Part shown: positions 42,352 to 49,360 of the stretch, in pieces | How positions within the stretch are numbered: the first letter of the stretch is position 1 | How the letters are laid out: each line of letters opens with the position of its first letter | DNA from: Paenibacillus ginsengarvi | GTDB lineage: Bacteria; Bacillota; Bacilli; Paenibacillales; NBRC-103111 | DNA: 64,000 nucleotides | Direction: 5' to 3' | Assembly: GCF_003626695.1 (NCBI RefSeq) | Contig: NZ_RBAH01000008.1 | Location: 216,043 to 280,042, forward strand | The notes under the pieces: generated by a model | Databases searched by the model: none | What the model saw: only the letters and a program-made list of their open reading frames with translations | Told to the model about the DNA's origin: nothing | Program-made: the position numbers and the translations under genes

Positions 42352-43896
42352 CTACTTATGCATCTTATTTTCCCAGTTGAGTTGCGCCTGAAAGCGGTAC
42401 TTCTTCTTCTCTTCAGGCGACAGAACAAGCGGATTGCCATCGCTTGAAACGAGCACAAGTCGGGATTCATTACTCCAGCCTACATGTACGTTAAACGTCT
42501 CAAGTACGAGCCGCACCGGAATATAGGTTCGTCCGTCCTTAATGATGGCGGGAGCCTCCAGTGTTTGCTCTTTACCGTTGATAGAGGTGGTATTAGAATC
42601 GATCGTCAGCTCAATGGTCGTGCCATCTTTGCTGGCAGTTACTTTCCTAGCGACAGGATCCCAGTTAATCTTGGCCCCCAGTTTTGTCATCAATTCGCGG
42701 AACGGAACAAGTGTATAGCTGTTCTTGATGAAAGGCTCATTCTCAAGCTGCAGCAGTTCGTTATCCCAGAGAATCGCGGCAGCATACTCTATTTCGCTGT
42801 CCGGCGCTGTGTAAATTAACCATTCGCCTGCTGGAGAGAATGTCTTAGTGAGAGGTTGATTCAGAAAATCCAACCATTCGCCAGTATGCGCATCGATTAC
42901 AGGGTGCAGTCCACTCCTGAAGGAAGTAATTTCCGGTTTCAGCCTTAGCTTGTAAGCGAGTTTTCCGTCTATATATTCCAAATTGAGATCGTACATGGAA
43001 AGCAGACGTTTTTTTACTAGCTCTCTGGAGTAGGACGGTTTAATTTCTTCAGTGAATGGAGGGTTCTCCCATTGATATTCAACTGGGAACTTACCGTCAT
43101 ACGTTATAACATATTTTTCGTGAAGTGCATACACGAGCTTCGGCTGCTCGGGGTCCTTAATAGCCTGCCACTTAAGGAATGGTTCGATGGCATCGAACAA
43201 TAGTTTCCCCGCTGCATCTATCCCGATTAAATCCGCTTCACTCACTTTTTCTGGGATATAAGTTCCTTCCTCCCAATCGATGTAATAAGAATCAACTTCC
43301 CCTGTCCAGCGGTCAACGGTAACGCCTACCCTATTGGATCCGTCACGGATCCCGTCATGAGAACCATCGAAATGGACGCCGTGCAGCCGCGCGATTTCGA
43401 ATCTCCTATCGTTTTCGTAAGCAATGGGATAGGGATTGAACATCCAGCTTACGTCAAGCTTCCAGTTTCTCTGATTGATTAATTCAAGTGCGATGTCTTG
43501 TACTTCTGCGGTTGAAAACTTCATCTTACTTTCGTCAAATGGATTTTCGCCTGGTTTCCCCCTGAAATCAGATCTTAATCTTTCGTGATATTTTGCCACT
43601 TTCCCGTTTTTCGCATGAAAGATAATCTGCCCCACATGCAGCGGGCTGCCGCCTTCGTCCTTCTCATCCGTTTCGAACGTTACGTCCCACTTTTCACCGC
43701 TAAGCTTGGCGGTTGCCCTGGTGCCTTCGGGGATGAGATTTAGTGCTTTGGCTCGGCTGATAGCTTGTGTTGCGCTGTCGATTTTAGTTTCGGCCACATC
43801 TTCCGCCTGTGCAGGAACCGGCAGAACGGATAAGATCGTGCCGAAAGCAAGCGAAGCAGCCAGAAACAGCTTTGCAGTAGATGCTTTTTTCAACAT
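42352..43896 (-). CDS. Secreted YcdB/YcdC-repeat protein with C-terminal copper amine oxidase N-like domain
   Basis: A 514-residue exported protein. The signal peptide ends at VPAQA (about 31). The middle (about 40-370) reads like YcdB/PepSY-type repeats: QAISRAKALNLIPEGTRATAKLSGEKWDVTF and VTVDRWTGEVDSYYIDWEEG. The last 120 residues form a copper amine oxidase N-terminal-type domain (YTLVPFRELMTKLGAKINWDPVARKVTASKDG and RTYIPVRLVLETFNVHVGWSNESRLVLV), a cell-envelope module common in Paenibacillus. Role unknown, likely wall-associated. A TGGGAAATG-like site precedes the ATG. Confidence 0.85.
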   Translation of the reverse strand: MLKKASTAKLFLAASLAFGTILSVLPVPAQAEDVAETKIDSATQAISRAKALNLIPEGTRATAKLSGEKWDVTFETDEKDEGGSPLHVGQIIFHAKNGKVAKYHERLRSDFRGKPGENPFDESKMKFSTAEVQDIALELINQRNWKLDVSWMFNPYPIAYENDRRFEIARLHGVHFDGSHDGIRDGSNRVGVTVDRWTGEVDSYYIDWEEGTYIPEKVSEADLIGIDAAGKLLFDAIEPFLKWQAIKDPEQPKLVYALHEKYVITYDGKFPVEYQWENPPFTEEIKPSYSRELVKKRLLSMYDLNLEYIDGKLAYKLRLKPEITSFRSGLHPVIDAHTGEWLDFLNQPLTKTFSPAGEWLIYTAPDSEIEYAAAILWDNELLQLENEPFIKNSYTLVPFRELMTKLGAKINWDPVARKVTASKDGTTIELTIDSNTTSINGKEQTLEAPAIIKDGRTYIPVRLVLETFNVHVGWSNESRLVLVSSDGNPLVLSPEEKKKYRFQAQLNWENKMHK

Positions 43897-44070
43897 TTCC
43901 CACTCCTTACATAGATGAAAAATATTTCATAAAATATAAACGTAATAAATGAGATTATGTTGCGCTGTATGTACAAACGGGAACGTCAGTCGAGGTTATT
44001 AATACATTATCGAACTACCGCTAAATCGCATTTTTGCTGCTTATTATCATAAAGAAATAGGAAGATGTTC

Positions 44071-44216
44071 GGCTGCCGTCGTTGCGCTAACTTTGATTGG
44101 GTTGCATCTGCTTCTTGACTTAATTCGGGATTATTTAGTTGTTGGGACTAACGGAGACGATAGTGGGAGCTGCCAAACGGACAGCTCCTTTTTGAGGTTG
44201 ATTGAAGTAACGGGAG
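44071..44216. repeat. Dispersed hairpin repeat, copy 1
   Basis: Contains GGCTGCC(G)TCGTTGCGCTAA, later GATAGTGGGAGCTG, the hairpin GGAGCTG/CAGCTCC (44166-44188) with a T-run, and TTGATTGAAGTAACGGGAG. Shared phrases recur at 46337-46437 and, diverged, at 47792-47898. No gene sits immediately upstream for the hairpin to terminate, so it is a repeat family rather than a dedicated terminator. The rest of 43897-44458 holds no recognised gene. Confidence 0.55.
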
Positions 44217-44292
44217 TTTTACGCAGATGATATAATTCTCCTGTGGGGAGAGGGAATTATACTTAATACGGAATGATAAATTGAGCTTTTGC

Positions 44293-44414
44293 AGAATGAA
44301 AATACTTAGTACGTAAAACAAGAAATCAGACGTATTGTACGATTGATCCATGTTGAACATGAATGTTGAAAAAAAGAGAAAAACTTTTTTAATTCACACG
44401 ATAGATTAACCTGA
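44293..44414 (+). repeat. Dispersed repeat upstream of the ECF sigma gene (copy A)
   Basis: From AGAATGAAAATACTTAGTACG to AATTCACACGATAGATTAACC, about 120 bases, nearly identical in long stretches to the reverse complement of 62371-62460, which lacks two internal segments. It ends 45 bases before the sigma-factor start. Its right part (GAAAAAC then TTTTTT, later CGATAG) could be an ECF-type promoter with GAAAAC-like -35 and CGAT-like -10, hence an autoregulated promoter, but that is speculation. Confidence 0.6.
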
Positions 44415-44458
44415 CGACCGGCATTAATTAGATAGAGGCGAAAGGGGAGTTTGGGCAA

Positions 44459-45253
44459 GTGCAGGCAAACGATGTGCGAATCGAACGCAAGAACGACGTC
44501 TCATCATATGGAACTTGCGATTGCGCAAGCGAGCTGGAGTTAATGTCGGAGGAAAGTCTTACGGCCATCGCCCGTGAAGGTGACCGCCAGGCATTCGGGG
44601 AGCTCGTTCGGCGAAGCCGCTCGAACATGTACGGTTGGGCGCACTCGCTGATGCATGACCACCACATGGCAGAGGACGTCGTACAGGAAGCACTTGTTCG
44701 CGCGTTTCTTCATGTCGGTAAATTGGTGGAAAACAGCAGGTTTACGCCTTGGCTGCTGCAGATCGTGCGCAATCAAGCGTACATGAAGCTGCGACGCGGG
44801 GGACCGTTTGCGAAGGAGCGACCATTTTCCGGGCTCGAGATTGGAGCAGGAGCTTCGATAGGCGGGTCATCGGATTGGAGTGATATTGACAGGGTACTTT
44901 TTCACCTGAGCCGCCACTCTGAAGAAATCGCCCGGCAATCCCAGGATCCGGCTGCCGCTCTTATGCGCAAAGAGATGGTAGAAGGAATCCGGCAAATGCT
45001 GGCTTGCTTGAGCGCACGAGAAAGGCAAATTTTCGAAGCGCACTTTTTCAGGCATGTTACACCACAGGAAATCGCCCTCCTACTCGATACGTCAGTCGCG
45101 AACGTCTATAACAGCATATCACGCGCCCGCAGCAAGGTGCAGCGTGAACGGCTCCGTATTCACATCGGCATGTACGTACAGCACCGGAGAGACGCCGGAA
45201 AGCCCAAAGCCAAGCTTCTCGCCCCTCCGATCCTATGGTATCCCGCAAAGTAA
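44459..45253 (+). CDS. ECF-type RNA polymerase sigma factor
   Basis: A 264-residue sigma factor. Region 2 (about 35-115) has DRQAFGELVRRSRSNMYGWAHSLMHDHHMAEDVVQEALVRAFLH, and region 4 (about 175-235) has LSARERQIFEAHFFRHVTPQEIALLLDTSVANVYNSISRAR. A GTG start at 44459 follows AAAGGGGAG; an ATG at 44543 is possible and would remove 28 residues. There is a C-terminal extension of about 30 residues and no anti-sigma gene next to it; the next gene encodes a BtrH-like protein, an arrangement worth noting. It would direct transcription of an unknown regulon, likely including its own operon. Confidence 0.85.
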   Translation: MQANDVRIERKNDVSSYGTCDCASELELMSEESLTAIAREGDRQAFGELVRRSRSNMYGWAHSLMHDHHMAEDVVQEALVRAFLHVGKLVENSRFTPWLLQIVRNQAYMKLRRGGPFAKERPFSGLEIGAGASIGGSSDWSDIDRVLFHLSRHSEEIARQSQDPAAALMRKEMVEGIRQMLACLSARERQIFEAHFFRHVTPQEIALLLDTSVANVYNSISRARSKVQRERLRIHIGMYVQHRRDAGKPKAKLLAPPILWYPAK

Positions 45254-45298
45254 CATGACTCGGGAGTCCATAACCACATAACAAGGGAGTGTTAGCAA

Positions 45299-46297
45299 AT
45301 GGGGAACCGCCCCGATTACACGCGTAATTTTTCGCATACGAATATCACTGACACCGGCTCGATGTATTCTATTTTGCAACATACGGCTCTCAAACATCTT
45401 TCGCTTGTCGAAGTCGCTGGCTATACTGCGAACGCGTTCCGGATTATTATCGACCGCGAGCGGGTTAACGTCGCCGGATATTCCGCATTCGAATGGCCGC
45501 TTCATCATAAAGAGCAGTTTGAGAATCTGGGCGTCAGTACCCGATATGAGGGAGGCCCGACATCAATGCCACCGTCGCCGGAGGAGCTGGAACGTGCGCT
45601 CGAGTTGATCCAGTGGAGTCTGGATCGCGGCATTCCTGTAATGGCATGGGATCTGTTTGTACCTGACTTCGGTGTCATTTATGGGTATAACGACGAAACC
45701 CGCACGCTTCGCTGCCGTCACGTCACTAAAGACGGCGAACTGCCTTATGAAATGCTGGGTCGCGGCCAAGCACCTGAGCTGTACGTGATTGCCGTGACCG
45801 AAACGATGGCGGTCGACAAGCGGACCATGCTGCGCGGCGCGCTTAAACTGGCCGTCCGGCACGCACGCGAACAAGGGTACAAGCGAGAAGATTCGAATTA
45901 CCGCAACGGGTTGGCTGGCTATGATGCATGGATCGAGGCATTTGGACATCGCAACGTCGAAGTTTTCGGCAATTCGCTCCATGGGGTTATGCATTATGAT
46001 CAACGTTTGTTTGCAGCGGAATTTATGAAAAGGGTATCCGCAGAGCTGCAAGGTGAATCGGGCGCGGATAAACAGCTAGGGTCGCTTGCAGGACAAGCGG
46101 CTGTCCATTACGACAAAGTTGCTGATAACTTTGCTGAGTTTGTAAAACGGTTCCCGTTCCCAAAAGGTGGCGATCCGAACGACGCGGAAGAAGCTGCGGC
46201 CGCAATCAGGCTGTTGACGGAAACTCGATTTGAAGAGGAGCAAGGCGTTGTATTGCTTGAACAGATGCTGTTGTTACTGGATGAACTGGCTGAATAA
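45299..46297 (+). CDS. BtrH-N-domain-like protein (unassigned function)
   Basis: A 332-residue cytosolic protein. The N-terminal 200 residues read like the papain-fold BtrH-type domain (LSLVEVAGYTANAFRIIIDRE near the start, then IPVMAWDLFVPDFGVIYGYNDETRTLRC), found in butirosin acyltransfer proteins and C39-like proteins. The C-terminal 130 residues are helical with EEEQGVVLLEQMLLLLDELAE. GGGAGTG precedes the ATG. It follows the sigma gene by 45 bases in one operon. The family assignment is tentative, so its job (modification, or regulation of the sigma factor) is unknown. Confidence 0.6.
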   Translation: MGNRPDYTRNFSHTNITDTGSMYSILQHTALKHLSLVEVAGYTANAFRIIIDRERVNVAGYSAFEWPLHHKEQFENLGVSTRYEGGPTSMPPSPEELERALELIQWSLDRGIPVMAWDLFVPDFGVIYGYNDETRTLRCRHVTKDGELPYEMLGRGQAPELYVIAVTETMAVDKRTMLRGALKLAVRHAREQGYKREDSNYRNGLAGYDAWIEAFGHRNVEVFGNSLHGVMHYDQRLFAAEFMKRVSAELQGESGADKQLGSLAGQAAVHYDKVADNFAEFVKRFPFPKGGDPNDAEEAAAAIRLLTETRFEEEQGVVLLEQMLLLLDELAE

Positions 46298-46336
46298 GTG
46301 AAGTTCATCATAAGCGAGAAGCGATAAGTTATGTGA

Positions 46337-46437
46337 GGCTACCATACAGGCAGTCTTAGTTGCGCTAACAGGTACGATAGCGTGGAGCTGCCGCAAGGAC
46401 AGCTCTTCTTGATGTTTATTGGAGTAACAACAACGGA
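46337..46437. repeat. Dispersed hairpin repeat, copy 2
   Basis: Shares TTGCGCTAACAGGTACGATAG, GGAGCTGCC..GGACAGCTC and TTTATTGGAGTAAC with copy 1 at 44071, including the hairpin. Here it follows the BtrH-like gene, so the hairpin could also end that operon. Confidence 0.55.
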
Positions 46438-46552
46438 GATCATAACCGCCCTAGCAAGTTCATAGGAATGTTATAGGAAAAATGACTCATTTCGGCATTT
46501 GTCAAAATCTCCCCCTTGGTTCAAAATGGAATTCAAGAGAGGGGAGATTGAG

Positions 46553-46687
46553 ATGAGTATAGGGCGTGGTGAAGGATACTCCGAGAACGGGGACGGGTGG
46601 TTGCATCCCGGGGTGGACGAGGAAACAAACTTTACAATGAAAGTAAAGTTTCGTAGACGAAGGGGTCGCTATTTGCTTGACGAATGA
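46553..46687 (+). CDS. Small ORF, 44 residues
   Basis: AGAGGGGAGATTGAG lies just before an ATG that opens MSIGRGEGYSENGDGWLHPG and ends RRRRGRYLLDE. The composition is basic at the C-terminus. No family known; it might be a small translated peptide. The 46688-46930 stretch after it holds a possible GCCGCGGGG/CGGCTGCC hairpin and no gene. Confidence 0.4.
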   Translation: MSIGRGEGYSENGDGWLHPGVDEETNFTMKVKFRRRRGRYLLDE

Positions 46688-46930
46688 TTGTTCCTACTGG
46701 AATTCGCCGACACAGGGGCGAGAGACCATCTTCGAGGGTTCCGTACAGTCGATTAGCCGAACGAAACGGGGGGTTCTGCTACCTGACGTTTGAAATGGTG
46801 CGCGCATGAGAAAAGCCGCGGGGGTACCCTTGCAGGTCGGCTGCCTCGTTAAGCTATTGTGCAGCGATAAACTTTTTTATAATTTTTATGCACGACATTT
46901 TTGTATTACTTGTCGCTGATTGGAGGGAGT

Positions 46931-47422
46931 ATGAGGAAATTAGACTGGATCAAAGTAATTCTTGTAGTATCGTTATTAGGGAATTGTTACTTATTTTTAA
47001 ATCAAAAACGTGATAACAGAAAACAAGAAATAAGAGATGAGTTATTGAATGGATACATTTACCGAGATCTAGCTCAGCTTGAAGCAACGATACACGATCA
47101 ACAAGATCATAATTGGAAAAATGAAACTCTGGTTGTCCAGAAGATAGATGATACTATGGATTCAATCATAATGCGCTTGGGAATGGAAAGAGATAACGAT
47201 AAGCAAACGGTTTTTTGGAAATTGCACGATTACATGAAAAAGTTCGTGGTTGGTGACGGAACTTTAGCTCTAGATATTACTCTAGACGATAGGCAACGTG
47301 CCGACTATATCTCTTTAGGCGAGAAGCTGCGTTCTAAAGGGTGGTCATTTAAGAGTGGAATTATCGATACAAACTGGGATATTTTTTCATCAAAGTTAGA
47401 AGAACTCGTAAGAGAGTCATAG
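46931..47422 (+). CDS. Hypothetical N-terminally anchored protein
   Basis: A 163-residue protein with one N-terminal membrane helix (VILVVSLLGNCYLFL, about 9-23). The remaining 140 residues are helical, external or cytosolic, with an acidic-basic pattern (LEATIHDQQDHNWKNETLVVQ). GGAGGGAGT immediately precedes the ATG at 46931. No family recognised. Confidence 0.7.
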   Translation: MRKLDWIKVILVVSLLGNCYLFLNQKRDNRKQEIRDELLNGYIYRDLAQLEATIHDQQDHNWKNETLVVQKIDDTMDSIIMRLGMERDNDKQTVFWKLHDYMKKFVVGDGTLALDITLDDRQRADYISLGEKLRSKGWSFKSGIIDTNWDIFSSKLEELVRES

Positions 47423-47473
47423 CAATATATGAACGGTAGCCGGCCAACCTTGTCTCTACGTAGTGAATCCTGA

Positions 47474-47659
47474 GCTGAAACTCACAAAGTAATAGCCGAC
47501 CCTATAACTGTAGACAGCAGATACGGTCCCACGAATCAGCTATACCTCTCCAGCGATAAACAGCTGTACATGGTCGGGAAAGAAATGAATAATATCAGCA
47601 ATCTCACTACCCAGCAAGCTGCTCTCTGGTATGACCATGAGCTGGTGGAAGCTGAATAG
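47474..47659 (+). pseudogene. C-terminal coding remnant, family unknown
   Basis: An open frame closed on the left by TGA (47471) reads THKVIADPITVDSRYGPTNQ, then LYLSSDKQLYMVGKEMNNIS and finally LTTQQAALWYDHELVEAE with TAG at 47657. The codon use and absence of stops for 62 codons suggest real coding, but no start or ribosome site is present. The rest of the region to 48096 holds no recognised gene except the repeat at 47792. Confidence 0.35.
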
Positions 47660-47791
47660 CGAAAGTATTTAAGATCCGACCCTTGTTTTTTTGCTGAAAT
47701 ATCTTGGTAAACGTAGAGGAGTATTTAGGTATCCAGCTGTTTTTACAGAAGTTATCATTGACGGAGTCGAGAGCACAAAGAGGTGATTCAG

Positions 47792-47898
47792 CAGGCTGCC
47801 GGTGATCGGCGGCCTATTGAAGTAACTAACTGAATAAAAGGTAACACATCGGCAGCCGGCCGGATGATCGGCTGCCTTTGTTCACTTAATGGGAGGAT
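47792..47898. repeat. Dispersed hairpin repeat, copy 3 (diverged)
   Basis: Contains CAGGCTGCC, later TATTGAAGTAACTAAC, and a GGCAGCC...GGCTGCC hairpin with a T-tail. It shares the arrangement of copies 1 and 2 but with more differences. Confidence 0.4.
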
Positions 47899-48096
47899 AG
47901 CGGAGTGTGCCTCGATTTAGAATAACTCAAAGAGTTGGGCTAACGGATCACTAAATAAGCTCCTTTTCATTTCTGATAAATTTAGACATATCTCAAGTTT
48001 TGCATTCCATTAAAATGATTACAAATCAATACCAAAGAAGAATGGTAAATAGCACCCCGGTGCGGAGTTGCCTTCTATTTCAGTTCTCGATCCCCC

Positions 48097-48654
48097 TTAA
48101 TAATACGGTTCCATCATTAGGAACACGACAACCCCGGTTAAGCTGACATAAAGCCAGATCGGCATCGTCCAACGGGCGATTCTACGATGTTTATGCAACT
48201 GGTTGGTCCATCCCCACACGAGAGTAAACAAGGCTAGCGGCACAATGATGGCCGCCAGAATGCTGTGAGAGATCAGAATGAAGAAATAAATCGGCCGGAT
48301 AATGCCTTCACCACCGAAACTCGCCGTCTCCGAAGACATGTAATGGAACGTTAAGTAAGAGACAAGGAAAAACAGTGTAGAAGAGAAGGCAGTGAGAATG
48401 AACCCTTTGTGAAGCTTTACGTTCTTCCGTATGATCGCGATCAATGCGGCTAGCAGGAAGATGAAGGTGAAGCTGTTCAAAACCCCATTGATTCTTGGGA
48501 AGATGGTAAGGTCGAAATCGATCTCTCCGTTGTAGCCAATCGGTGAAAAGAACAAGAGTAAAATAACGATATTTGCGACCAATGAGATGGTGACGATGGC
48601 AGCCGTATAATTTTTGTTGCTAGCTTGCCGCTGTGCATGGTGGATTTTGCTCAT
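48097..48654 (-). CDS. DUF420 membrane protein (YozB/CtaM-like)
   Basis: A 185-residue protein with five membrane helices (IVTISLVANIVILLLFFSPIG, FTFIFLLAALIAII, FLVSYLTFHYM, ILAAIIVPLALFTLVWG and IWLYVSLTGVVVFLMM). Conserved HKG..LTAF and HSILAA histidines fit the family, which in Staphylococcus (CtaM) helps mature cytochrome aa3 oxidase. The ATG at 48654 is used; GGAAAGGAG is about 12 bases upstream. Monocistronic. Confidence 0.85.
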   Translation of the reverse strand: MSKIHHAQRQASNKNYTAAIVTISLVANIVILLLFFSPIGYNGEIDFDLTIFPRINGVLNSFTFIFLLAALIAIIRKNVKLHKGFILTAFSSTLFFLVSYLTFHYMSSETASFGGEGIIRPIYFFILISHSILAAIIVPLALFTLVWGWTNQLHKHRRIARWTMPIWLYVSLTGVVVFLMMEPYY

Positions 48655-49022
48655 ATAAACCAAGATCTCCTTTCCTACCATTTAGTAATGGCTTCATTAT
48701 AAGCGAGTTTTGTCGAACAGCAATCAGACTTTGATGTCAAAATAGCGAAATCTTATCGACGATTTATAGTCTGCAAAAGGTAATAAAATAACCGATACAT
48801 AGTGGAGGAGTTTACTTCATGCAGGACCTCTATTGTATTATTGTAACTAATTGCCCATCTACGACAGCGGCAATGCAGATATACCGGTTGCGATGACGTT
48901 AAACGGCAACTCGCTGACGGAGCGTCAAGAAAGGAGCGGCTGTCCTGACAGTAAGCGGAAATACAGTCGGACAATTATTGGTTTTCGCTTTTCTTTATAG
49001 ACATATGCACAAAATTCGTATT
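48655..49022. other. Gap with coding-like debris and a tiny ORF
   Basis: An ATG at 48819 follows GGAGGAG and gives a 25-residue frame to 48896 (MQDLYCIIVTNCPSTTAAMQ...). In an overlapping frame the sequence reads YDSGNADIPVAMTLNGNSLT and, one shift later, AVLTVSGNTVGQLLVF, which looks like a decayed secreted protein on the plus strand. I treat this as debris. Confidence 0.3.
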
Positions 49023-49036
49023 TTATACATATGTCT
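48999..49036. repeat. Inverted repeat AGACATATG/CATATGTCT
   Basis: A perfect 9-bp inverted repeat with a 20-base spacer, overlapping the end of the minus-strand relic at 49023. Could be a regulator site or a mobile-element end. Confidence 0.4.
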
Positions 49037-49350
49037 GTAAGCCGGATAAAACCCATGTCTCGTCCCCAGTTGTCGTGTCGGTTGTTGACAAGAACATTAT
49101 CCAGCTTCTTTCTGAATACGTCTCACCCCTGTGTCCGCCATGGTTGCCCAATCCGGAGACTCTGCCGATTTGCGAGTCGTTTACGGGAACCCCAAGTGCC
49201 GTTTGTTTGCAGATGTCATAGGCAGCGGCAACGCGTCATACCCGCGAATTCCTTTCCGGTAAGCGCATCTACGGTAACAATGACACCTGGATCGCCGTTC
49301 ATGCATCCTGTTTCATTACCCCAAACAGCTTTATTCATCCCAGGTCTCGC
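49023..49350 (-). pseudogene. Decayed secreted-protein fragment, frameshifted
   Basis: On the minus strand one frame reads NKAVWGNETGCMNGDPGVIV and then TVDALTGKEFAG, which then stops. One base out, a second frame continues AYDICKQTALGVPVNDSQIG, then RGETYSERSWIMFLSTTDTT and WVLSGLQTYV with a stop at 49023-49025. The DPxxxVTVDALTGK phrase is typical of PepSY-like secreted proteins. No start remains. Confidence 0.4.
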
Positions 49351-49360
49351 ATCTCATCTG

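Noticed and set aside
44148..44360. 70-codon minus-strand ORF
   Set aside because: Overlaps dispersed repeat copies and a hairpin; no ribosome site.
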